NCBI GenBank assembly: GCA_024639885.1
Contig: JAHEGD010000001.1
Location: forward strand, 62,001 to 126,000
Reading direction: 5' to 3'
DNA: 64,000 nt
Source: Porticoccaceae bacterium
GTDB lineage: Bacteria; Pseudomonadota; Gammaproteobacteria; Pseudomonadales; Porticoccaceae
How positions within the stretch are numbered: the first letter of the stretch is position 1; every line of letters starts with the position of its first letter. The notes under the pieces were generated by a model. That model searched no databases and was not told where the DNA came from. It saw nothing but the letters and a program-made list of their open reading frames with translations. Shown piece by piece: positions 38,902 to 47,052 of the stretch. A program made the translations under genes and the position numbers.

Positions 38902-39891
38902 ATGCTCAAGACCGACCAGCCAAGCTCCGGATCAACGGCGACAAGCCACAGTTTTAGCGGCGATACGGCGTCAGTGGCAAGCCATCTTTCACAAATTTTT
39001 GTGGAGCTTGAAGTCACCAGCCTGCGGCCCGACCAGACACTCTCAGGGTCGGTATCACGCGTGCCACTGGGCGACCTAGAGCTGCTGCGTTCAACCATTC
39101 CGAACGGCGGTATTCGGGTGCGGCGCTCAGCGGCACTACTGCGCCACTCTACCCATCAACACTATTACATCTGCTGCCTGATGAGTGGCGTCGCCACGCT
39201 CAATCAAGGTGGTGCAGAGGCCGAACTGATCGCAGCTGATATTGCCCTGCTAGACAGCAGCCAGACTTACACCATTGACGCCGCTGGGCCTATCGATGCG
39301 CTGTGGATAGCGGTGCCACGCTACCGTATCGAGGGCAGGCTAGCAAAGCCCAGCGAACAACTGGGCCAACGTATTGATGGTGCTAAAGGTAGCGGCTCGC
39401 TCGCATCGGGCCTATTGGTGAACGCCTTCATCGAGGCGGGCCGGCTTCCTGCGCACTCTGCTGAGCGAGTGGGCAACACTATCCTCGACTTGGTCGCTCT
39501 GGCGTTGACTGCCGACGCTAGCGCGACAAGTTCGCGGCCCGCCACACGGCTTCAAGGTGCCTTAGACTATATTGAAGCACACCTCTGCGAGCCCAAGCTG
39601 TCGCCACATCAGGTCGCCCAGGCGCAAGCGATTACCACCCGGCATCTCAACACACTGTTTAGCCGTAAAGCCACGTCGACGGCAAAGTGGATCCGACTTC
39701 GCCGTCTAGAGCGCTGCAGAGCCGATCTGCAGTCCAACCAGCAGCAGACCACCAGTATTGCAACCATCGCGCTGAATAACGGGTTCTCCGAACTGAGCAC
39801 ATTTAACCGGGCCTTTAAGAAACAGTTTGGCGTCGCACCGTCTGCCTTGCGGAACGCACCAGCCGAAAAAAAAGCCGCCAACCTTCGTTAG
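38902..39891 (+). CDS. AraC-family transcriptional regulator
   Basis: The 329-residue protein has an N-terminal sensor region of the AraC-binding-like type (HYYICCLMSGVATLNQGG) and a C-terminal double HTH (about 215-320). The C-terminus carries the family pattern ATIALNNGFSELSTFNRAFKKQFGVAPSALR. Being divergent from the Baeyer-Villiger monooxygenase gene, it probably controls that gene in response to its substrate. The gap between them is AT-rich. Confidence 0.92.
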   Translation: MLKTDQPSSGSTATSHSFSGDTASVASHLSQIFVELEVTSLRPDQTLSGSVSRVPLGDLELLRSTIPNGGIRVRRSAALLRHSTHQHYYICCLMSGVATLNQGGAEAELIAADIALLDSSQTYTIDAAGPIDALWIAVPRYRIEGRLAKPSEQLGQRIDGAKGSGSLASGLLVNAFIEAGRLPAHSAERVGNTILDLVALALTADASATSSRPATRLQGALDYIEAHLCEPKLSPHQVAQAQAITTRHLNTLFSRKATSTAKWIRLRRLERCRADLQSNQQQTTSIATIALNNGFSELSTFNRAFKKQFGVAPSALRNAPAEKKAANLR

Positions 39892-39916
39892 CAGCTTCTT
39901 TTGGCCAAATCCACAG

Positions 39917-40324
39917 TTACAACGAACGGAGCCCGGCGGTAACCCCTTTGAGGCTGAACGGCACCTTGATCGGGCCGGCACTCAGTGAAATAAATCGCAC
40001 CTCAGCGGCGGTGCCACTGCGCAGCGCGCCCACCATCTCGTCTGTCAGTTCAGCGCGGGCGATGCAGCCGCCGGCTTCGCAGACAACGAACTCGGCGCGC
40101 TGACCAAACTCACCCTGCACCAGCTGGGCACCACGCAGCAACGCAACGTTGAGCGGCAGAGTAAACTGCGCCACGTAGTTTCCGGCCGCACTCTTTACTA
40201 GCAGCGCCTGCATAACAGGCTTGTTCTCCGCTGTGTAGGCGATTTGTCGCAACTCGCAAGCACTGTCACTGCAGCGCTGAGTCCAGTCATCGAACTTTTT
40301 CTCAGACACTTCGGCACTCGCCAC
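39917..40324 (-). CDS. IalB-family (invasion-associated locus B-like) protein, 5' end interrupted
   Basis: The frame from a GTG at 40324 gives 135 residues of an IalB-type domain: WTQRCSDSACELRQIAYTAENKP, QFTLPLNVALLRGAQL, VCEAGGCIARAEL and a C-terminal PIKVPFSLKGVTAGLRSL. Family members are small, usually secreted or periplasmic, beta-rich proteins with paired cysteines. This frame has no signal peptide of its own, but the bases just upstream encode one in the same frame, split by a TGA. The gene could be recently inactivated, a sequencing error could be present, or it could make a cytosolic form. Confidence 0.75.
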   Translation of the reverse strand: MASAEVSEKKFDDWTQRCSDSACELRQIAYTAENKPVMQALLVKSAAGNYVAQFTLPLNVALLRGAQLVQGEFGQRAEFVVCEAGGCIARAELTDEMVGALRSGTAAEVRFISLSAGPIKVPFSLKGVTAGLRSL

Positions 40325-40372
40325 TCAGACTAAAAACACAACAGCGGCGGCCAAAACCTGAATGCCTCTCAA
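40325..40372 (-). pseudogene. Signal-peptide coding segment cut off by an in-frame TGA
   Basis: In frame with the IalB-like gene, a TTG at 40372 (GGAG eight bases upstream) starts (M)RGIQVLAAAVVFLV. It is followed by TGA at 40325-40327 and then VASA|EVSEKK. Joined across the TGA it is a textbook signal peptide with an AxA cleavage site; TGG (Trp) would restore it by one base change. The stop is seen in the sequence; its cause is not. Confidence 0.7.
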
Positions 40373-40420
40373 CTACTACTCTCCAAAGCGGGATTAGTTG
40401 GGGCACCATCCTGTCCGACT

Positions 40421-40903
40421 CTAGCCGGCTACGGAACGCCTCCCCAGCCACCGATGAACCTGCCGGCAGTAGGCTTGGTAGTCAGCGCCAAACAGCTCCG
40501 CCATGGCGCGCTCTTCCGGGGCTATCTGCCAGCGGCTGATATAGCCGGCATAGATTGGCACCCCAAGCCACTGCCAGCCAAACCCGCCGAGCAGTGCGAC
40601 CGCAACCAGTAGCAGCAGCATACCCAGATACATCGGGTTGCGGCTGTAGCAAAACACACCCTCAACTACCAGCGCCGTCGCGGTTGCCGGCGCGAGCGGA
40701 TTGACCGTAGTCCGGCGGCGCCTAAAACTCAGCCACGCGGCGCCGATCACCGCCACCGCCAGCAGCGCGGCCAACGCCGCCAAAATAATTGCCACACCGC
40801 CTCCCTGCAGATAGCGGCCGTCCACAGACCACACCATTGCACCAGCGACCACCGCCATCACAACCGGCGGCGGAATTTTGTTCTCTAAGGTAACCATTCG
40901 CAC
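40421..40903 (-). CDS. Isoprenylcysteine carboxyl methyltransferase-like membrane protein
   Basis: The 160-residue protein has about four membrane segments and the PEMT/ICMT-type C-terminal SAM region: GVFCYSRNPMYLGMLLLL, a later Glu pair in APEERAMAELFGADYQAYCRQVHRW. Bacterial homologues methylate unknown small or lipid acceptors. It lies 18 bp after the HDAC-like gene and 48 bp before the IalB-like gene. Confidence 0.85.
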   Translation of the reverse strand: MRMVTLENKIPPPVVMAVVAGAMVWSVDGRYLQGGGVAIILAALAALLAVAVIGAAWLSFRRRRTTVNPLAPATATALVVEGVFCYSRNPMYLGMLLLLVAVALLGGFGWQWLGVPIYAGYISRWQIAPEERAMAELFGADYQAYCRQVHRWLGRRSVAG

Positions 40904-40921
40904 ACCTCTCTAACTAGCAAG

Positions 40922-41830
40922 TCAACTAGCCGCTAGCAACCGCGCCGCCTCTTCAACCACAATCGCGTGGCGCCTTGCCAACGCCTGCCTGTCGTCGTCA
41001 TACCCGCCCCCGATCACCGTCGCCACCGGTATGCCGCGGCCGCGCAGAAACTCCAAAACCAACCGGTCGCGCTGCCTTATACCCGCCTCGCTCACCTTGA
41101 GCCGGCCGAGCGGGTCGGCCGCATAGACATCCACCCCAGCGTCATAGAGCACCAGCTGTGGACGGTGCTGATCGACCACGGCTTGCAGCGTCTCGGCCAC
41201 TACTGCTAGGTAGGCGTCGTCGTCTAATCCGTCATCGAGTGCGACATCGCAGTCGCTCAAGCTCTTGGTAAACGGAAAATTGTTGCCGGCATGGATAGAG
41301 CAGGTGAATGCGCGCGGCTCGTTCGCCAACACCGCAGCGGTGCCGTCGCCCTGATGGACGTCGCAATCAAAGATCAGCACACGCTCTAGCTGGTTCTCAT
41401 CAAGTAGTAACTTGGCGGTTATCGCCAGATCATTGAAGACACAAAAACCTGAGGCGTAATCGTAGTGGGCGTGGTGGGTGCCACCGGCGAGGTGACAGGC
41501 GATGCCGGTGTGCAGCGCCAGCTGCGCAGTCAGCACAGTGCCAGCCGGCGACACTAGGCTGCGCTCAACCAGCCCCTCCGACCACGGCAGATTGCAGCGT
41601 TTGATCTCACGGGCGGTCCAGCGGTTGTCGATAAACCGTGCAATATAGTCTGGGCAGTGGACCCGCTCCAGCCAACTCAACTTGGCCCGGCTGGGCCGAA
41701 ACAGATTATCGCTGCGCAGCAAGCCGGCCCCACGCAGGTGGGCGGCGAGCAGTGCAAACTTCTCCATGGCGAAGCGGTGGTTGGGCGGAAAGCCGTAACT
41801 GTAACTAGGGTGGGTGACTAACGGCAGCAA
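40922..41830 (-). CDS. Histone deacetylase family protein (class IV-like)
   Basis: The 302-residue product has the zinc deacetylase signature: GGTHHAHYDYASGFCVFND, VLIFDCDVHQGDGTA (Asp/His ligands), CSIHAGNNFPF and LYDAGVDVY. Bacterial members deacetylate small acetylated amines, polyamines or lysine residues. It starts three bases after the haloalkane dehalogenase stop, so the two are co-transcribed. Its substrate is unknown. Confidence 0.93.
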   Translation of the reverse strand: MLPLVTHPSYSYGFPPNHRFAMEKFALLAAHLRGAGLLRSDNLFRPSRAKLSWLERVHCPDYIARFIDNRWTAREIKRCNLPWSEGLVERSLVSPAGTVLTAQLALHTGIACHLAGGTHHAHYDYASGFCVFNDLAITAKLLLDENQLERVLIFDCDVHQGDGTAAVLANEPRAFTCSIHAGNNFPFTKSLSDCDVALDDGLDDDAYLAVVAETLQAVVDQHRPQLVLYDAGVDVYAADPLGRLKVSEAGIRQRDRLVLEFLRGRGIPVATVIGGGYDDDRQALARRHAIVVEEAARLLAAS

Positions 41831-41833
41831 TAT

Positions 41834-42796
41834 TTACCCCTTCGCCAATGTGTTGAGCGCCCATGCTGCTAGGCCGGCTGACAGCTCCGGTGTATCGACA
41901 ACGGCGGCTGGGTTGGCCCACTCTTGCAGAAAGTGGCCGCCCTGCTCCACCATCAGCGGCGCTGGGCAGCCGTTGATCACCTTGGCCAGCGCCCGCATCG
42001 TCGGCGGGCCGAGCACCGGGTCTGCGGCACCAATCGCCATTGCGCTGCGGCCCTGCCAACCGCTCTTCCAAAATGCCAAGGCCTGGCGCGATAACTCCGC
42101 GCCGGGGGCATCCGGGTGGTCCATTACCATCTCGGGAAAGCGCCGGATTGCGGCGCGGTACTCGTCGCTGGGGTAGGGTGCTGCGTAGGCGACCGCCTCG
42201 GCGGCAGTCAGGTGCGCCACCGAGCGCTGAAACAGCCCGGCAATAGAGAACGAGGGCTTGTCGCGATTGAACTGCCGCCAAGCGACAAAGCCGTCGCTGA
42301 GCGGCCGATCGCCGGTCGCCAGCGCGGTGTTCATCACCAGCAGTGCCGCATAGCGCTGCGGCGCTGCCATCGGCAGAGTCAGCCCCAATAGGCCGCCCCA
42401 GTCCTGTACCGCCAGATGGATGTTGGTTAGCTGCAGACGCTCGACCAACTCTAGCAGCACCGCGCGGTGAAAGTCGTAGTGGTGGGTGGCCTCGTTGAGC
42501 GGCTTGTCGCTCTTGCCAAAACCGATCAGGTCGGGCGCGATCACGCGGTGGCCGGCCGCTGTCAGTACCGGTACCCAGTGGCGCCACAGGTAGCTCCACG
42601 CCGGGTTGCCGTGCAGCAGCAGCCAAGTGACATCGGCCTGCTGCGGCCCTTCGTCGATATAGTGCAGGCGCAAACCGCCCAGCGCCGGCAGGTCGTCGAC
42701 ATAGCGCGCGGCAAACGGGTAGTCCGGCAGGTCGGCAAACGCCGCGTCGGCGGTTCTTACTGCGCTGTTAATCACGGGGTTGTTGGCTGTCGACAT
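41834..42796 (-). CDS. Haloalkane dehalogenase, DhlA-like (subfamily HLD-I)
   Basis: The 320-residue alpha/beta hydrolase has LHGNPAWSYLWRHW, the nucleophile Asp132 in VQDWGG, an acid Asp259 in MAIGAADPVLGP and the catalytic His288 in GGHFLQEW. Both halide-holding Trp residues of DhlA-type enzymes are present: W133 beside the nucleophile and W173 in FVAWRQFN. The C-terminal half (FPEMV, INGCPAPL) also follows DhlA. It would hydrolyse a carbon-halogen bond to an alcohol. A start at 42835 is possible but adds non-family sequence. Confidence 0.88.
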   Translation of the reverse strand: MSTANNPVINSAVRTADAAFADLPDYPFAARYVDDLPALGGLRLHYIDEGPQQADVTWLLLHGNPAWSYLWRHWVPVLTAAGHRVIAPDLIGFGKSDKPLNEATHHYDFHRAVLLELVERLQLTNIHLAVQDWGGLLGLTLPMAAPQRYAALLVMNTALATGDRPLSDGFVAWRQFNRDKPSFSIAGLFQRSVAHLTAAEAVAYAAPYPSDEYRAAIRRFPEMVMDHPDAPGAELSRQALAFWKSGWQGRSAMAIGAADPVLGPPTMRALAKVINGCPAPLMVEQGGHFLQEWANPAAVVDTPELSAGLAAWALNTLAKG

Positions 42797-42899
42797 AGTG
42801 GCCTCTGGGCAGCTGACTTTGGCGTAGCCTACCACTGTTTGCCGCGCCGGTTAACGGTTAGGATAGGGCTAGATACAACCCCCAACAGAGAGAGCCGTT

Positions 42900-43946
42900 A
42901 TGAACCCGACAGCCACCACCAGCCACCAACCCCCACAACTGGCCCAGCAGCTACAGATGGTCGAACGCCCCACCGCGCTGCCCGAGCCGCACCACTTTAA
43001 GCTGGCTGAGGTGGCGCTGGCGCAGCCTCAACAGGGCGAGGTGCTGGTAAAAAATCTGGTGATGTCGGTCGACCCGTATATGCGCGGGCGGATGCGCGCC
43101 GACGCCGTCTACGCCGAGCCGTTTCAGCTCAACGAGGCGATGACCGGCGGCGCGGTCGGCGAGGTGATCGTCTCGCGCCACCCCGACTACCAGCCCGGCG
43201 ACCGGGTGCTGAGCATGCTCGGCTGGCGCGACTGGTTTACCACCGGGGTCGCCGCTGGCGAGCTGCAAAAACTCCCCAAGCTGGCCGCGGTTAAGCCTTC
43301 GCTGTTTCTTGGCACCCTCGGCATGCCGGGGCTGACTGCCTACTACGGGCTGCTGCAGATCGGCCAGCCGCAACCGGGCGAGACGGTGTTTGTTTCGGCC
43401 GCCTCTGGTGCGGTGGGCGCCAACGTCTGTCAGATCGCAAAATTGAAGGGCTGCCGGGTGGTCGCCAGCGTCGGCAGCGACGCCAAGGCGCAGTGGCTTA
43501 AAGAGCAGTGCGGGGTGGATGCGGTGATCAACTACAAAACCTGCGGCAACCTCACCCGCGCGCTGCTCGCCGCCGCCCCCGAGGGCATCGATGTCTACTT
43601 TGAGAACGTGGGCGGCGACCACCTTGAAGCGGCTATCAACGCCATGAACCCCTACGGGCGGATTGCCGCCTGCGGCATGATCGCCGGCTACAACGAGACC
43701 AACCCACTGCCCGGCCCCAATAACATGATGTTGGTGGTGGGCAAAAAGATTCGTATACAGGGGTTTATCATCTCCGACCACTTCGACCAACAGCCAGCAT
43801 TTTTTGCCGAGATGGGGCCGTGGGTGGCCGCAGGTAAAATCAACAGCCAAGAGACCGTGTTCACCGGCCTCGATCAGGCCGTGACGGCGTTTTTGTCACT
43901 GTTTAGCGGCGACAACTTCGGCAAGGTGGTGGTCGATCTGAGCTGA
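42900..43946 (+). CDS. NADP-dependent oxidoreductase, MDR family (CurA/PTGR-like)
   Basis: The 348-residue zinc-free medium-chain reductase contains LVMSVDPYMRGRM near the N-terminus, the nucleotide-binding AASGAVGANVCQIAKLKGCRVV and INAMNPYGRIAACGMIAGYN. Relatives reduce the double bond of alpha,beta-unsaturated ketones and aldehydes with NADPH. It is monocistronic and divergent from the dehalogenase gene, with 103 bp between them. Confidence 0.92.
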   Translation: MNPTATTSHQPPQLAQQLQMVERPTALPEPHHFKLAEVALAQPQQGEVLVKNLVMSVDPYMRGRMRADAVYAEPFQLNEAMTGGAVGEVIVSRHPDYQPGDRVLSMLGWRDWFTTGVAAGELQKLPKLAAVKPSLFLGTLGMPGLTAYYGLLQIGQPQPGETVFVSAASGAVGANVCQIAKLKGCRVVASVGSDAKAQWLKEQCGVDAVINYKTCGNLTRALLAAAPEGIDVYFENVGGDHLEAAINAMNPYGRIAACGMIAGYNETNPLPGPNNMMLVVGKKIRIQGFIISDHFDQQPAFFAEMGPWVAAGKINSQETVFTGLDQAVTAFLSLFSGDNFGKVVVDLS

Positions 43947-44008
43947 CAGCCGCGCGGCGGTCGACCACCACACCAGCCCGCGCCGACAAAGCCGCCATTG
44001 GCGGCGGT

Positions 44009-44851
44009 CTACTCGGCTAGCCGGCCGTCGCGAAAATCACGCAGCGCCTGCTCGAGCTGCTCGGTGGTGTTCATTACAAACGGCCCGTACTGGGCAATCG
44101 GCTCGCGCAGCGGTTGGCCAGCTAGCAGCAGCGCCTGGCAGCCGGCCGAACCGCCCTGCACCACTAGCCGATCGCCCTCGCCGTACAAGCCGAGCTGCTT
44201 GCAGCCCAGCTGGTCGGTGGAGTCGTCGTAAACCAGTAGCGCCACCTGCTCATACCCCTCACAAACAAGCTCGAGCTGCTGGTTGGCCGCTACGGTAAGA
44301 TCGGCCAGCAGCGGCTGGGTTGCCATTGCCGGCAGCTGGCCATGCAAACTGACATGGCGATCAGCCACCACCGTCAGCTGCCCGGCGATCAGCGCAACTG
44401 CACTACCATCGGCGCCATCAAACCGCTCTAGCTGATCTGCGCCGATCTCGCGGTAGGCGGCCGGTACCAGCTTGTCGGCCGCCGGCAGGTTGAGCCAAAT
44501 TTGAAAGCCGTGCATTAAGCCGGCCTGCTGCTCGGGCATCTCAGAGTGAATCACACCGCGCCCGGCGGTCATCCACTGCACATCGCCGGAGCCGATCACC
44601 CCCTCGTTGCCCATGTGGTCGCGGTGGCGCATACGCCCCACTTTCATGTAGGTAATCGTCTCAAAGCCGCGGTGCGGGTGCTCGGGGAAGCCGGCCAAGT
44701 AGTCGCTGGCCTCGGCAGAGTTGATCTCGTCGACCATCAAGAACGGGTCGAGCAGCCGCTGCATGGCGCTGCCGCCGATGCGGTTGATCGCAACCCCAGC
44801 GCCGTCTTGGGTCGGCTGGGCAGAGTGTACTGCCATCAATGGACGGTTCAT
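44009..44851 (-). CDS. Pirin family protein
   Basis: This is a 280-residue bicupin protein. The N-terminal metal site is complete: HPHRGFETITY supplies two His and VIHSEMPE the third His and the Glu. Bacterial pirins of this type act as quercetinase-like dioxygenases or redox-linked regulators. It is the last gene of the quinone-stress operon, and its start overlaps the preceding gene's stop by 4 bp. Confidence 0.92.
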   Translation of the reverse strand: MNRPLMAVHSAQPTQDGAGVAINRIGGSAMQRLLDPFLMVDEINSAEASDYLAGFPEHPHRGFETITYMKVGRMRHRDHMGNEGVIGSGDVQWMTAGRGVIHSEMPEQQAGLMHGFQIWLNLPAADKLVPAAYREIGADQLERFDGADGSAVALIAGQLTVVADRHVSLHGQLPAMATQPLLADLTVAANQQLELVCEGYEQVALLVYDDSTDQLGCKQLGLYGEGDRLVVQGGSAGCQALLLAGQPLREPIAQYGPFVMNTTEQLEQALRDFRDGRLAE

Positions 44852-45792
44852 GCGGTCAGCCCCTCGCGCCCGTGGGCCAGCGAAAAGTCTAAGCGCGGAC
44901 CTATCGGCACCACTTGCGACGGGTTGATAGAGAGGTGGCTGGCGTAGTAGTGCTCTTTGATATGGCCAAAGTCGACCGTCTCGGCAACTCCCGGGTACTG
45001 ATAGAGCTCGCGCAGATAACCGCTGATCGCTGGGTAATCGGCGAGGCGTTGGCGGTTACATTTGAAGTGGCCGTGGTAGACCGCATCGAACCGGATCAGG
45101 GTGGTAAACAGCCGCCAGTCGGCCTCGGTCAACTGGCCGCCGACCAGATAGCGCTGGCTAGCCAGCACTCTCTCGAGCTGATCAAGGGCATCAAACAGCT
45201 CGTTATAGGCCTGTGAGTAGGCCGCCTGCGTGGTGGCAAAGCCGGCGCGGTAGACGCCGTTGTTAATGGTCCGGTAGACCCATTCGTTGGCGCTGTCGAC
45301 GGCCGCCCGCAGCGGCGCCGGGTAGTAGTCGTCGCGGTTGCCAGTCAGCTCATTAAACTCGCTGTTAAACATACGAATAATTTCAGCGGACTCGTTGCTG
45401 ACAATGGTCTCGGCCTGCTTGTCCCAGAGCACCGGTACCGTCACCCTACCGTGGTAATCGCGGTCTGCGGCCAGATAGAGCTGGTAGAGATAATTGTGGC
45501 CCAGATACGGGGTGTCAAACTCCCACCCGTTGGCCAGCATCAAGGGTTTAACCACGGTCACATCGATGAACTTGTCGAGCCCCTTGAGCTGACGAAAGAT
45601 CAAGGTCCGGTGCGCCCAAGGGCAGGCCAGCGAGACGATCAACTGGTAGCGCCCCGCTGCTGCCGGGTGCTCGGCGGCGCCGCTGGCGCTGACCCAGCCG
45701 CGAAACTGGCTCTGCTGGCACTCAAACTGGCCGCCGCTGCTATCGGTGTCGTACCAGCGGTCTAACCACTGGCCATCGTGTAAAAGTCCCAT
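44848..45792 (-). CDS. Glutathionyl-hydroquinone reductase (Xi-class GST)
   Basis: The 314-residue protein has the Xi-class active-site motif SLACPWAHRTLIFRQLKGL with the catalytic Cys, and the pattern WDKQAETIVSNESAEIIRM. Family members (YqjG type) reduce glutathionyl-hydroquinones to free hydroquinones. The ATG at 45792, preceded by GGGGTGG and just past the azoreductase stop, is preferred to a GTG three codons earlier. Confidence 0.93.
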   Translation of the reverse strand: MGLLHDGQWLDRWYDTDSSGGQFECQQSQFRGWVSASGAAEHPAAAGRYQLIVSLACPWAHRTLIFRQLKGLDKFIDVTVVKPLMLANGWEFDTPYLGHNYLYQLYLAADRDYHGRVTVPVLWDKQAETIVSNESAEIIRMFNSEFNELTGNRDDYYPAPLRAAVDSANEWVYRTINNGVYRAGFATTQAAYSQAYNELFDALDQLERVLASQRYLVGGQLTEADWRLFTTLIRFDAVYHGHFKCNRQRLADYPAISGYLRELYQYPGVAETVDFGHIKEHYYASHLSINPSQVVPIGPRLDFSLAHGREGLTA

Positions 45793-45794
45793 CG

Positions 45795-46412
45795 TTACCA
45801 CCCCGTCAATAAAGTCGTTGCCAGCAACCGGTCTACCTGCGCACGGCCGCCCTCAATAACCTGCTCGGGGGTGCGCTTAGAGCCGCCGACATCGATATGG
45901 TGAACCTGCTTGGCGCCGACAAACCCAAAAATTTGCTCCAAGTAGCCACTGATGTAGTCCAGCGCACCGCCCACCGGCGTGCCGCCCGAGGCGGTAACAA
46001 TCACCGCGTGGTCGATAGCCAATAACCCCTCGGGGCCGCTGGCGCCATAGCGGAACGACACCCCGGCGCGACAGACATAATCGACCCACTGCTTTAAGTA
46101 GGTGGGCAGCGCAAAGTTGTACATCGGCGCACCGACAACCACCACTGACGCTTGCCGCAACTCGTCGATCAGCTGGTCGGAGAGCGCCAGATGGGCAGCC
46201 AGACTCGGGCCGCTGTCAGCGGTTAGCGGCTGCGAGCCGTGTACCGCCATCAGCTCGGCCGGCGTGATCGGCGGCAGCGGGCTGGCGACCAAGTCGCGCT
46301 CGACTGCGACTGCGCCCGGCTGCGCCGCCAACCGCTCGGTGAGATAACCGGTTGTGGCGCGGCTATTGGAGCCAGCCAGCCGCGCACTGGCGTTAATCGT
46401 CAAAATATTCAT
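45795..46412 (-). CDS. azoR: FMN-dependent NADH:quinone reductase / azoreductase
   Basis: The 205-residue flavodoxin-fold product begins MNILTINASARLAGSNSRATT (FMN phosphate site). It carries VVGAPMYNFALPTYLKQWVDY, the AzoR signature, and TASGGTPVGGALD. It reduces quinones by two electrons, avoiding semiquinones. The ATG at 46412 follows AGGAGA; a 23-residue upstream extension would run into doxX and lacks support. Confidence 0.93.
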   Translation of the reverse strand: MNILTINASARLAGSNSRATTGYLTERLAAQPGAVAVERDLVASPLPPITPAELMAVHGSQPLTADSGPSLAAHLALSDQLIDELRQASVVVVGAPMYNFALPTYLKQWVDYVCRAGVSFRYGASGPEGLLAIDHAVIVTASGGTPVGGALDYISGYLEQIFGFVGAKQVHHIDVGGSKRTPEQVIEGGRAQVDRLLATTLLTGW

Positions 46413-46452
46413 CTCAATCTCCTGATAAGGATAAACGTCAACATCGTTACGC

Positions 46453-46893
46453 TCAAAAACGCGCGGCCAACCACCGGTCAAGACTGTAACTGCCAGCGCC
46501 GCGCACTGCCAACGCCACGCTCACGGCCAGCAGCGCCAATGCAAACTCGTAGCCGTTGGTCGCCATAAAGAACCCGTTGGCGAGGTGGACCACTACAATA
46601 GCGACCACCATGGTCGCGGCCAGCAACAGCGCGGCCGGCCGCACCAACAGCCCCAGCAGCAGCGCGATGCCGGCAAAAAATTCTACCCCGCCGGCCAGCG
46701 CCGCCATCAGCCAGCCGGGCTCTAGGCCGACCGAGGCCATCCACTGGCCGGTGCCGTCAAGGCCGTAGACGCCAAACCAGCCAAACAGCTTCTGGGCGCC
46801 GTGGGCAGCAAAGATAATACCGGCCACTGCGCGCAGCGCCAGGGTGTCGAAGCCAGCGCGGCTGGCCAGTGTGTTTTGCAAAATAGTGTTCAT
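46453..46893 (-). CDS. DoxX family membrane protein
   Basis: This 146-residue protein has four predicted membrane segments and the DoxX pattern AAHGAQKLFGWFG near the N-terminus, then GGVEFFAGIALLLGL. Bacterial DoxX proteins are linked to thiol and electrophile stress, but their reaction is unclear. It is first in the four-gene operon doxX-azoR-GST-pirin, divergent from a LysR regulator. Confidence 0.9.
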   Translation of the reverse strand: MNTILQNTLASRAGFDTLALRAVAGIIFAAHGAQKLFGWFGVYGLDGTGQWMASVGLEPGWLMAALAGGVEFFAGIALLLGLLVRPAALLLAATMVVAIVVVHLANGFFMATNGYEFALALLAVSVALAVRGAGSYSLDRWLAARF

Positions 46894-46924
46894 GTTAGCT
46901 CCTGTTATGAATAAACCGTTTAGT

Positions 46925-46952
46925 TTTATCGACGGTCATCTCCATCGATAAA
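46925..46952. promoter_or_regulatory. 8-bp inverted repeat upstream of doxX (putative operator)
   Basis: TTTATCGA-N12-TCGATAAA is a perfect 8-bp inverted repeat 31-59 bp before the doxX ATG. A TATATT-type -10 for doxX lies just upstream on the minus strand (about 46956-46963). The repeat would therefore sit at or just after the transcription start: a site for a repressor, or a leader hairpin. The rest of the 159-bp gap is AT-rich and holds the divergent LysR promoter. Confidence 0.45.
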
Positions 46953-47052
46953 TTCATAATATAGAGACCCAACTAGTCTAATAAGAGCGCTTTTTTGTTA
47001 AGATTGTTCAGATTATTTGATATTTTAAAATTACTCCAACCGCGGTGCCGCT

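Noticed and set aside
40325-40327. TGA in the IalB-like gene read as selenocysteine, given selD in the window
   Set aside because: The codon lies in the hydrophobic core of a signal peptide, where Sec has no role, and no selA/selB/selC or clear SECIS hairpin was seen.
42951-43850. 299-codon open frame opposite the MDR oxidoreductase
   Set aside because: Antisense shadow of a well-supported gene, biased in His, Gly and Val.
43991-44005. GCCGCC-ATT-GGCGGC hairpin after the MDR oxidoreductase gene as terminator
   Set aside because: The stem is only six pairs and no T tract follows, so it is not a convincing rho-independent terminator.
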